DNA of 64,000 bases from Mortierella alpina (taxonomy: Eukaryota; Mortierellomycota; Mortierellomycetes; Mortierellales; Mortierellaceae): assembly GCA_029449245.1 (NCBI GenBank), contig JANATF010000001.1, positions 558,001 to 622,000 on the forward strand. Direction: 5' to 3'. This document shows, piece by piece, positions 1-11,833 of this stretch. The position numbers were made by a program, and so were the translations under genes. Under the pieces are notes generated by a model, which saw only the letters and a program-made list of their open reading frames with translations, had not been told where the DNA came from and did not search any database. Position 1 is the stretch's first letter. Each line of letters begins with the position of its first letter.

Positions 1-274
1 TGAGCACAATGGCAGCGGCAATAGTAGCAGCATCGACTCGGACTACATGTACGACAACCGACACAAGAACTTCTTGCACCTGTACGAGCACTTGGCCCTC
101 GACCGTGGGGTTATACCCATTGGTCTGCTGAGACTTCAGGGCGACGATCCCAAGACCGTGCATCTGGGCATTGGAGGCAGCTCCAGATGCTATGCCATTA
201 CGAATCCGCTGCTAGATACTGTCATCTTGGACACAGATCAGGTCTTTGTTCTAACCCGAGAAAACGATGCCTGA
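1..274 (+). CDS. Calcium-activated potassium channel (BK/Slo type), C-terminal fragment
   Basis: This is the last part of a gene that begins before the window. The open frame runs from base 2 to the TGA at 272-274, about 90 residues. After a Ser/Asn/Asp linker it reads LALDRGVIPIGLLRL, then YAITNP and DTVILDTDQVFVLTREN. That pattern matches the end of the RCK2 cytoplasmic domain of Slo/BK channels (a 'GLYRL' strand, then 'ITNP...TD.IF.L' at the extreme C terminus). Such channels sit in the plasma or an internal membrane and open with voltage and cytosolic Ca2+. Only the tail is visible, so the pore and gating segments cannot be checked. A more distant two-RCK K+ channel is possible. Confidence 0.6.
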   Translation, partial: EHNGSGNSSSIDSDYMYDNRHKNFLHLYEHLALDRGVIPIGLLRLQGDDPKTVHLGIGGSSRCYAITNPLLDTVILDTDQVFVLTRENDA

Positions 275-525
275 GCGACTAGGGATATTTGCTCTTCTTG
301 AACGTAGCACGGAATAAAATAAGATGTGGGATCGCTTGCGATTTCCTTATGTATTTCATCGTCCATTTTCATCATCAGCAGAAGATGGGAGACCTCTGGT
401 GATATCGGGGCCTGTGTGTGTCGATTCGCCTCTTTTATTGGGAGGATGTGCTCATAGGAACACGGGTATCGATAAAAGAGGTGTGCACTGAGGGCGTAAG
501 AGAAGCTGAATGGCGTGCAGTTGGA

Positions 526-1439
526 TTAGTAAAACCGAGGCCTGTTGGTGTGGCTCTCCGTATCGCGTCTTCCTGTGTGCGTCCACCGTGTACCACTGTA
601 TCCACGCGAGAGCGACAGCAGGGCCCTGTCCCCTCCTCCTGCTCCTCCTGTTGATGCTTGGTACTCCTCTCTTGCAGCCAAGTTCTGGCCTTGAGGCTGT
701 CGATTGATGCCACTGAAGTACGAACCCTGCTTGTTGGTATTAGTTTCGTGAGAGGGGTAAACTGAAGAACGTTGTTGCGCATACTCTTGGTACAGCTGTG
801 ATGACCGTTGTTGTTGATGTTGATAGCCTTGTTCCTGGTACTCCTGGTGCTCCTGTCCATGATAACCCTGTGCATTCTGTTGGCCAAGGTTGTACTGCAT
901 GTTGCTGTTGTTATATTGGGGTTCGGATTCCTGCTGTTGCTCTTGCTCCTCTTGCTCCTCTTGCTCCTGGGCCAATTGCTGGTTTTGGTCCGCTTCATCT
1001 TCTTCCTGATCTTGGTTCTGTTTAGATACAGAATACACCGACGACTGAATTATGTAAAAAGCGCGTGTTAATGAGGAGCACAAGGGCCTGGGCACATTTA
1101 CAATCTCGACAACACTTCAACGCCAACGCGCGTTGCATTATTGATTTTTCTTTTTCCATGACAGTAACTGTACCTTGAAGAGGGTGTAGACGAGGCCCAT
1201 CTTTCGCTCCACGGTCCTGATTTTATCAATGAGTTGAGCTACATCCACCGCGTTCATTTCCTGTAGTGAGGCATTGATCTATCGCGAGGCGTGTTTGAAC
1301 AGCAAAGGTAAGTGGGGCTAGTCCAATGCATATTTTCCGATGAGATCCAGTTGCTTGCCATAGGGCGTAGAATAGCTTTTACATGCTCCAGCTTGACGGC
1401 CACTTTTGTGTATTCTCCGAGGATCTCTTTAGACGACAT
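526..1439 (-). CDS. DAD3: DASH complex subunit Dad3 with a long Gln-rich C-terminal extension
   Basis: Dad3 is a small coiled-coil subunit of the DASH/Dam1 ring that couples kinetochores to spindle microtubules. I infer three exons: 1439..1383, 1278..1174 (an acceptor at 1260 is the alternative) and 1044..526, all phase 0. The joined N terminus has the family hallmarks: ILGEYTKVAVKLEH, then IDKIRTVERKMGLVYTLFK joined directly to SSVYSV (usual form 'LERK.GLV.TL.KASVYS'). Dad3 normally stops shortly after this point. Here the frame continues about 165 residues in a Gln/Glu-rich and then Gln/Tyr/Ser-rich tail to the stop at 526. The core assignment is firm. The extension is visible in frame, but an unseen splice or an earlier stop in the mRNA cannot be excluded. 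It is divergent from ALG8, with 229 bp between the two start codons. Confidence 0.72.
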
Positions 1440-1668
1440 GGCGTTGATGAGGGTGGCGAGGGTGATTCTGATGGTGAGAGTCAGAAGCGAGGATGAGGGT
1501 CTAACAACACGCGAGACCTTTTCTTCTCAAGCTACATGTGCCGCCAAGCCACTTTGACCAGGCGCTTTCGTACTTGTGCCCGAGGCTGCACGCGATGCTT
1601 TCTCATCCCCGTTCTTTGTCTGCCTTCTCTTTGCTCTGTCTCCTCATCCCCATCCCTGGACACGAGGC
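1440..1668. promoter_or_regulatory. Shared divergent promoter region, DAD3 / ALG8
   Basis: These 229 bp separate the inferred start codons of DAD3 (leftward) and ALG8 (rightward). They are pyrimidine-rich on the + strand towards ALG8 and contain no open frame that I can defend. The region must hold both 5' leaders and core promoters. I see no clear TATA box. Confidence 0.45.
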
Positions 1669-3853
<2,185 letters not shown>

Positions 3854-3944
3854 AGCGATAGCTACGGCAATTGGAATCTTCGAACGCTTTTCTAGACAGA
3901 TCCCCCGTTCATTTTATTTACAGATGTACTGCACACTTCTTTGT

Positions 3945-4650
3945 TTAAAGCTCGTCCTTTCCCTTGTTGTTGATCTTCAGGAGCTCGACTTCAAAGACAA
4001 GTGCAGAGTTGGCAGGAATTGAAGCACCCATGCTGCGGTCGCCGTACGCCAACGCTGCTGGAATTGACAGCTTGCGCTTCTCGCCGACGCACATCCCACG
4101 CAAACCGAGGTCCCAGCCTAGGTGGTTTAAACATTACAGAAGATTGGTAAGGAGGCATATCAGAACGCTAGTTGTTAACCTTTTCAATGGACGCGAACGC
4201 ATTGAAAAGAGTAAGTCGTGCAGGACAAAGCGCGGGGATAGCGGCGGTTTTACCTTTGATGACCTGGCCCTGGCCAAGAGTAAAGTCGAAAGGTCCACGA
4301 TTGACAGAGGAATCGAACTCGGCGCCAGTGGCCCAGAGTGTGCCGGTGTAGTGCATTGACAGCGAGTCTCCATCCTTGGACTTGACACAGTTGGGGTCGG
4401 GGTTTCTAGCCTTGACACCTATGGGCGATGACGAGAAACAGGAGGGGGAGGAAGAATGTTAAAGCTCAGTCGAGCAGGTTCATCTCGGTCGCTGGAGCAT
4501 CCCCGTTTGTCGCGCGGGCACCAGGTCGCTGGAGTTGGAAAAGAGACGCCGAGGTGCGTTACCAATCTGAAGCTGTTTAGGCTCGGTCTTGCCAGCAGAG
4601 ACCTGTGCGGCGAGGAAGAGGGCAGAGATGATGGCAAGTGAGAAGCGCAT
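3945..4650 (-). CDS. FKBP2: ER-luminal FKBP-type peptidyl-prolyl isomerase with KDEL signal
   Basis: This enzyme catalyses cis-trans isomerisation of Xaa-Pro bonds in the secretory pathway. Three exons (4650..4563, 4418..4254, 4117..3945) join in phase to 141 residues, matching FKBP2/FKB2. The N terminus [20 protein letters not shown] is a signal peptide. It is followed by QLQIG, then the FKBP domain with [31 protein letters not shown], a GEKRKL strand, an AYGDR loop and [10 protein letters not shown]. These carry the usual active-site aromatic and hydrophobic positions (Tyr, Phe-Asp, Val-Ile, Trp, Tyr, Phe). The last four residues are KDEL, so ER retrieval is directly visible. The neighbour ALG8 is also an ER protein, but the convergent layout suggests no shared control. 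The gene is divergent from the DUF3020 gene. Confidence 0.93.
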
Positions 4651-4876
4651 GGTTGTATGGTTTGTGGGAAGGTGAAAGAGTTGTAAAGGACGTGCCTGGC
4701 GTTCACAGGCGTTTCTTACGTACGTGGACTGTCGTTCTGAGATGAACGTCACAAGGACGGCTTTTCTCTCCTCTCGCTTCTGTTTTTTTCCCCTCTTCCC
4801 CTCCACCACCCGTCGGTTGTTTGTCCTCGCCCATCTTGCTGTCCTCCCCCTCCCCTTGTTCTTTCCTCTGCTCATC

Positions 4877-6157
4877 ATGATTCGCGACGATTCTGCATAC
4901 CAGGCACAGGCAACTTTGGACTCCATAGCAGTTGTCACAGCAACAGCGACAGCGACAGCCACAGCTGATCCCATGCAGGATTCCTTGAAGCGGGACCTTA
5001 TCAGCGAAAAAGTCCGCACAGAGAACCGTGAGCGAAAGAAGAGATGGAGAGAACAGAACGAGGACAGGAGTAAGTATTGAATCACTGCCCCCCCCTCCCC
5101 CATGCAATGTGTTGAATTGTGCGTTGTGCGTATGTGCTTCATGAAAGGGTGGAATGACTCTGTGGTTCTCTCCAGTTCGGAATATCCACAACTATGATAT
5201 CGCCTTCTGCACTGGGCTTTGCTCTGCTATGCCAAGTGACCAGCAGCCTCAACCTCCCCTTTCTCTCGCCGAGAGAACCCTCGACTCTCTACCCTTGGAG
5301 AATCACAACGCCATGTTCCTCTCTCCCTCTCGCCACCCCTGGAGAAGGGTTTGGGACTCGCCTTTCCTTGATAGACAGTCCTCCGCCCAGAGACCCTCTC
5401 CAGCTTCTCTGTGTTTTTGTGTCCAGCTACTATTTTTTTTCCATCGAAACTTTTTTGTGACGTGTGTTTGTCATAATGGGCTGTCACAATCACCGCCCAC
5501 AGAGTGGCGAAGCCCACTTCCCCCCTTTTTTTTTGCTTCTTGGATTACTGACCTCGCTGTGCTGTACCTTATTCTGAATTAGATAAAGACAATGATCTGC
5601 GGTGCAGAGTCAACAAGAGAGCCAACAAGCTGTTTGGGAAGGCCGAGAGCGAACACAAGACCCGCTGGATCGAGGAAGAGTTTGGAAAGCGTCAGATGAA
5701 GCGTAAGGACAAGGAAAGACGGAGGAACCCCAACTCTGCACTGGATCCCATCATCACCAGCTCACCCACCGGCAAACCAGCCGTTTCCTTGAGTGAACAG
5801 CTGGCCCTCCATCAGCAGGCTCAGCAGGCCCAGCAGCAGCAACATCTGGCTACCCTGGCACATTCTCAGTTTGACCCCTCGACGGTCAAGACAGCGCTGG
5901 CGCTGAATGATCTGGTCAAGAAGAACGGCACCCACCTGGATCTGGCTCAGCTGACCGGTGTTTTGACAGATCCCAACCTTGCTCGTCAATTGATTGAAAT
6001 CGAAGCCAACAACCCTGTACCGTCAGCGTCGATGATGGTCATGAACGCTCCTGCCAAGGCGGACCATGAGCTCAAGGGCGGCCACTTGATGGATGCTGAT
6101 TACCCCATGGACGCGGTCCTGACCCTTATGCAACTCAACGGAAGCTGGAAGGCATAA
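4877..6157 (+). CDS. DUF3020-domain protein, putative fungal nuclear/transcription-associated factor
   Basis: Two exons (4877..5069 and 5583..6157) join through an A|AT phase-1 junction to 255 residues. The domain crosses the intron: LKRDLISEKVRTENRERKKRWRE before it, then NKDNDLRCRVNKRANKLFG and TRWIEEEFGKR after it. This is the signature of the fungal DUF3020 domain, a short basic segment often found in putative transcription regulators. An Ala/Thr repeat (about residues 20-30) precedes it. After it come a basic RKDKERRR stretch and a Gln-rich segment near residue 110. No catalytic motif is present. The intron is 513 nt, far longer than its neighbours' introns, and pyrimidine-rich. The exact biochemical role of the domain is not established, so I do not assign one. 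Confidence 0.8.
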
Positions 6158-7100
6158 TTTCTTTCTTTTTTTAAAGAGGGCCTCCCTCTCCCTCACGATC
6201 CGGTTTTTTGATTCAAGAACAGCAACAGCAACAATCGTCGATGGCAACGAGAAAAAAAACGCACGACAGAGAAAGGGGTCTTTAACCCTTGTATATCACT
6301 TGCTTTTCGTCCAATCAAAAACACCATCAGCCCTTTCCTTCCTTAGCCTCCCATCCCCTGTCATCCCCTCGCTCTCTCCGCTCATTCAACCAATTTGTCG
6401 TCTCCACGATTTATCTTTTTTGCTTCATTATCTGCACAATAAAGTAATATGTACCATGGTCTGTTTATTCGGCGAGAAATAGTGCAGTTCGTTGTGTAAC
6501 AGGGAGGCAGATGTGACGGAAGGAGAACAATAGGTGAGACAAGAAGCTGGACGCCGCGCGCATGGTCGGTAGATATGCATTTTCCTCTTTTGAGAGGCGA
6601 AAAGACGGCGCGTTCATCTTACTGGTTGACAGATGGAAAGCATTGTGTCGCTGCACTCGCCTGGCCAAGGCCGAAATGTCGATTATGGAAAAGAGGGAGT
6701 AGAAACTTTACATAAGAGGCAGGCGCACAAGGATATCTGTTGAATGATCGACACCAAAGAGAACGTTTGAGGGCAATTGATTATTATTATTGCCACGGAA
6801 AGTTGCATGAAGGGGAAAAAAAAACACGAAAACAAATAGAAAAAAGTCCACGGACAATAACACCGTGGTGTCCAGCCAGTTGCTTGGATTAGCTTATCAA
6901 CTTTTTGTAAGCTCAAGTCCTTCGCTCCTCAGGTTTGATGGATCAAAGACACCATACATCTATGAAAGGCTCGATGGAGCAGGCTCAATCGCCCTTTTTT
7001 TTCGCCTGCAAATTCTCTTATCCTTCAGGATGGTCAAAAATTGCGAAGCGATTTTTTATAGGCCGGACCTTTAGGCTGGTCTGTATTAAATAGTGCTAGT

Positions 7101-7455
7101 CTATAGAATGCAGTCTGCGTCGACAATGGTGAGGCGTCGAGGGAGAGGCTGCGCGATCACAAGAGTAATAAGTGAGCGCGAATACCCATCATAAACAGAG
7201 TGCCGCAGCAAGGAGGTGTATGTTCTTGGCAAGTGATTGAAGCGCTTCACACTTATCAGTCGAAAGTGTGAGACCACAGTTTTCCCAAGAGGACTGGGAA
7301 GAGCCATCTGAGGCGCCATAAGTCCTTTCGACTGCAGCAGGATCTGCAATGCCGATGAATCTCCCGGAGGCTGAGAGTCATTAGGAATGTGGCGGGATGT
7401 AATAGACTTTACTCCAGAGACAAGGCTCCCAGCAACATCTGACGCCTTGCCGTAT
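7101..7455 (-). other. Unrecognised minus-strand open frame, possible decayed or orphan gene
   Basis: An open frame of about 118 codons lies between stops on the minus strand. It has no upstream ATG in frame; the first usable start would be internal or on an unseen exon. It contains RFNHLPRTYTSLLRHSVYDG and ends LTIVDADCIL. I recognise no family, and there is no signal peptide or repeat. It could be the last exon of a gene whose earlier exons I cannot find, a fragment of a mobile element, or chance. Confidence 0.15.
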
Positions 7456-8090
7456 AATACAGACTATAATGGTACATCAGGCACTTGTATTTTTTTTTGG
7501 TGCGTATGACCACGCCATCCATGCATCTATGAAGCATATTAGAGTTTAGGTTTCGAGAGCCGTTTTTCTCTCACACGCGCGCCCTCTGTTGACTCACTGT
7601 CTAGAATGTGTTACGGACGGAATTAAGATGTTTGCGATCCCGCTCCACTCGGCCTTCAATCCGCCTTTTTACCCTTTCACACGACGGCGGTGAATACTCG
7701 TAGCCTGTCAGGTTTCTTTTTAGGATCTGTCCAGCCCTTCAAACAGCCCGTGATTGAATCGTGTGATGCCCTCGCCACTAGACGACTAGCGACGCGCCGA
7801 AATGTTGAAATTAAGAGAGGTGTGGGCGAGCGGAAGCTTGATAGAAGTATAAAATAGGTATTCAGGGCGCCAATTGTAGCTCCCGCAATTTGCCCTCAAC
7901 GGATCTGGTGTCTTCTCGGTAAAAACCTCAAGATGAAAAACAACACTTCTCCGTAAGACCGCGACATGGGTTTAATAATCATTTGTTGTCCCAAATCTGC
8001 TATGCTCAGACCCAAACAAGGAGAAAGCCATGAGAACACCCTTCTAAGATTTCTCAGCCAAACGGTTTATGTTCCTTTTTATGTTGTTGT

Positions 8091-8091
<1 letters not shown>

Positions 8092-8127
<36 letters not shown>
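8092..8127. repeat. (TG)n dinucleotide microsatellite
   Basis: A run of about 18 TG units begins after a TTGTTGTT lead-in. It lies in non-coding sequence. Such tracts change length readily, so it could serve as a polymorphic marker. Confidence 0.9.
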
Positions 8128-8128
<1 letters not shown>

Positions 8129-9443
8129 TTTGTACAACGCCTTCCTTTTAACTGGACAAGAGCACTTCTCGCGCATCTACCGCGGGAAAGGTTCCGAACT
8201 TCGCTTCCGTCCAATCGCTGCCAAACCTTGGTCTCCTCTAACCCTACTGTGTGTGCATGAACTTTTTCTCACTGCTCGGGATATTTTATCTATCCCTGTG
8301 AATAAGAAAAGCAACTCTAAAGATGTTGTTTAGCCTCGATCGTCTCACCAATCGCGCACTCGAAGAGCGCTCTTGTGAACAAAAACTTTAGTCCCACCAA
8401 ACAAAAATGCGCCCTCACCCTCCACCCTCAGCAGCCTTGGCATAAGTTGAGAATGTGGTATGATTGGTCTTGCACTCTAACCTTTAATTCTTAAATCCTT
8501 TACAGTAAGCGACTTGCCCACGCCAATGGTGAGGACAAAGGTCCTCGGATATATATCGCCATTGGGTGCGAGATATTAGTCTTCAGTAGGGCCTTCATTG
8601 TCCTGGACAAAATCTTCCACAGGCAGAGTGATCTAAGATGGCCTCGCTCATGATTATTACTCTAGTAGTGCCAATATTCTACTGCGGGTGCTTGAACTTG
8701 GCGTAGGAGGATCAGCTGTGAGTACAAACACGGCCTTGTGTAAGGTTCTCAGGAGCAAGAGAAGTCTTAGTGGGCGTCGAGTGTTCAGAACGAGGGCCCT
8801 CGCAGTCCATCGGCCCCTCTTACATTACTTTGTATTATAGAACGGCGTGTTGGCTTTGAGGTGCGCCCAAGGGTCGGTGCGCGTTGGGCGAGCACACTCT
8901 GCTGGATCGGTTCAACCTCTCACAATACGCAAATCTAGCCTTGCAGAAAGTAGCCATTCGGACATGTTCCGTACAAGCACCGTCGAGGGCAAGGGCGAAA
9001 TTCAATTTTTGGACGTTTCTTATGCTTCTCAATGTTGTGATTGAACACAGACCTCGGTGGGGTTCAAAAAAAAAATGTCATGCTCTGCTCTTGCATGGCA
9101 CTCATGAGAGCAGTACCCTCATGCGACCCGCAGAGCCATTCCCAGGAAACCCTTTTGAATCTTTCCATTCAAAGGGCTCGCCCCTGAGTGCTAAAGTACT
9201 CATCGTTATCGATCTTTCATATAAAGAGGATGCGATTGTCAGTCAACTCCCCCTTTTTTTTCTCTCTTTTGTTCCTTGTCCATCACCCGTTGAGAACCAT
9301 CGCCACCCTCCTCGCCCTCCACATCCGCCCATCCTCCTTCTCCGACTCCTCTTTCGAGAAGTTCTCCTGTATATTTCCATCCACTTCATCCCCTTTTTTT
9401 GTATACCTATATCTTTCCTTAATATCCGGCGCTTTTATTCATA

Positions 9444-11619
9444 ATGGCCACTCAAGTCAATGAAAAGTCGGAGTACGACGATCTCCCCAAGGAGAAGTCT
9501 TCCTCCATCGATGGCATCGACAGTAAGATCGAGCTCCACGAGGAGCAGGATGAGTTCATCGACGAGCCCAGGCAATTCACAGTGTATGTGCCTGCTCTGC
9601 TTGACCTATTAAGAATGACGCTGTTAGTGTGGTATCGCGATCCTCAACTCTCCCTCTAACACTCCATGTGCATGTACTTTCCTTCATGATCACAGGCGTG
9701 CGGTCCTTGTCGGATCTGTCTTGGGACTGGTCGTCGCTGCCAGTAATATGTACACTGGTCTGAAGGCCGGATGGACTTTTGGAGCAGCTTTGTGGGGCTC
9801 TATCTTTGGTTTCTTGCTCCTGAAGGCTTTGACCAAAATCACCGGTGGTATTTTCGGCCCCAAGGAAAACACTGTCTGCCAGACCGCTGCCACTGCCGCT
9901 GGAGGACTCTCTGCTGGATTCATCACTGCTATCCCGGCCATGTACCGTATGGGTCTTATGGGCGATAGACACCCCAGAGAAGATGTCGTTTCGCTGTTGC
10001 TCTGGTCCATTTGCTCTGCCTTCTTTGGTATGTTCTTCGCTGTCCCCCTCAGGACCCACTTCGTCGTCAACCAGGACTTGGTCTTCCCTACCCCCCGCGC
10101 TGCTGCAGAGACCATCAAGAGTTTGCACAGAGCTGGCTCCGGCGCCGCCAAGGACGCCAAGGAGTCTGGCATTGTCATGGGAGCCTCGTTTGTCATCTCC
10201 ATGGTTTGGGGCACCCTCGCTCATTTCGTTCCTGGTCTTCTGGGCGATCTCCATATTCTCTACTACATGGGTAAGGCCGCTGGTAACGAGGCCCTCATGA
10301 ACGCCGATGCAGTCTGGGGCTGGTACTTCTCCTGGGACTTTGCCTTCTTTGGTGCTGGTTTGATGACCCCTGGAAGCACCGCCTTCTCGTTCGTGGCCGG
10401 ATCCATCGCTGCTTTCGGTATCGCTGGACCCTTGATGACTGATTCCGGCTACTTGTGGGGCAAGGGCAGTTTCACTCGTCCTGATGGTGCGGATCTTAAC
10501 ACTGTTGCCTCTGCCCAGTCCTGGTTCATTTGGCCTGGTATTGCCATGATGGTCTTCAGTGCCTTCTCGGAGCTCGGTGCCAACTGGCGCTCTCTGTACT
10601 TCTCACTCCAGGTCGTCGGTCGTGAGGGTCGCAACATTATCCGCAAGATTCAAAGAAAAGAGGCCCTCGTTGCCGATTCCACCGTTGTCTCCAAGGATAC
10701 CACGCCTGTGAATGAGCAGATTCCTACCTTCTGGTGGGTTAGCGGTCTTATTGTCTCGACTCTCTTCACCATCTTGGTCATGTACTTCAACTTCGAGGTC
10801 CCAGTGTATGCCAGTATCGGAGTCGTCTTCTTGTCCTTCTTGCTCGCCTTTGTCGGTCTCCAGTCCACTGGTGAGACTGATATCAACCCCACTGGTGCTG
10901 TCGGCAAGGTCACTCAGTTGGTCTTCTCTCGTATCCCTGGTGCCGATATCAAGATTGTCCAAAAGACCAACTTGATGTGCGCCAACATCGCCGCTGCTGC
11001 TTGCTCCCAAGCCGTCGATATGGTCTCGGATCTCAAGACCGCCCAGTTGACCAAGGCCTCTCCCCGCGCTATGTTGGGAGCCCAAATGGTTGGTTCCGTC
11101 TTCGCCATTGCCATCGCCATCCCCTTGTTCTTGCTTTACGCCGGTGCCTACCCCTGCATTTTGGAGGAGCCTGCTCCAGGCAAGACTTGCCAGTTCCCTA
11201 CCCCTGCCGTCTCTGCCTGGGCCGCTACCTGCAAGCTTTTGACTGGAGGTGGAACGATCCCCAAGGAGGCCATGATCACCACCATCGCTTTCGGTCTCCT
11301 TGCCGTTCTCAACGTCATCATCCGTGTCAAGTTCGTTCCCGATTCATGGAAGCCTTACTGGCCCAACTTGAACGCCTTCGGTCTCGGTTTCGTCAACACC
11401 GGAGTCAACACCCCCTGCTGCATGCTCATCGGTTGGGTTGCTGGTCAGTTGTGGCTCAAGTTTGGCAAGGCTTCCCACGGTCGCTTGATGTACTCTGTCT
11501 CTGCCGGCTTCATCTCGGGTATCGGTATTGCTGGTGTGATCAAAGCTGCCCTGACCATTGGCAACGTTGCGGGCAAGAACGTCCTTGTCGGCTGCGGTTT
11601 AGACGGTGGTCTCTGCTAA
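9444..11619 (+). CDS. OPT-superfamily oligopeptide/metal-chelate transporter
   Basis: Two exons (9444..9583 and 9696..11619) give 687 residues. Residues 1-45 are a charged cytoplasmic tail (MATQVNEKSEYDD...). The core begins FTVRAVLVGSVLG, then SNMYTGLKAGWTFGAALWG, the classic first segment of the OPT family ('NxYxGLKxGWTxG'). Further family features are the QTAATAAGGLSAGF segment, GTLAHFVPG, NPTGAVGKVTQLVF and a hydrophobic C-terminal half with about a dozen transmembrane segments. OPT proteins are proton-coupled plasma-membrane or vacuolar carriers of small peptides, glutathione conjugates or siderophore-like metal chelates. Substrate cannot be read from sequence. The codon usage is strongly C-ending (GCC, CTC, ATC), which suggests high expression. 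A polyadenylation-like AATAAA lies just after the stop, at about 11641. Confidence 0.9.
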
Positions 11620-11833
11620 ATTCTCCCTATTTTACCCTCATAATAAAATCAATTCATCTTTTTCTTTTCGGAAAACAATCGTAAACGTTGTGCCATATTA
11701 CAAAAGATAGAGCAGTGTGTTCTGGCGATAGTAAACAAAGAATGGCACGTAAAGCTCACGTCTCGCACGCAAACTTCGTTCGGTGTACTGTTTTTTTAAA
11801 AAAAAAAATGTCTGTGCACGTCTGTCAATAAGG

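Larger units (their letters stand above)
6158..9443. other. Long intergenic region with no defensible gene
   Basis: This 3.3 kb separates the DUF3020 gene from the OPT transporter. It holds scattered short open frames with no recognisable motifs, a (TG)n microsatellite at about 8092-8127, and pyrimidine-rich sequence just before the transporter start (about 9240-9430), which looks like a strong fungal promoter or leader. The longest minus-strand frame (about 7455 down to 7101, some 118 codons with no good start) reads smoothly but is unfamiliar. I list it separately with low confidence. A lineage-specific gene, a non-coding RNA or a decayed element could hide here. Confidence 0.4.

Noticed and set aside
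4724-5191. Minus-strand frames opposite the first DUF3020 exon
   Set aside because: Antisense to a domain that is conserved across the intron; Ser/Cys/Arg-biased and without a start or motif.
8840-9444. Plus-strand open frames before the OPT transporter as a separate gene
   Set aside because: Composition shifts to a pyrimidine-driven Ser/Pro/Leu/Phe run in the second half, there is no motif, and the end overlaps the transporter's leader. Better read as promoter sequence.
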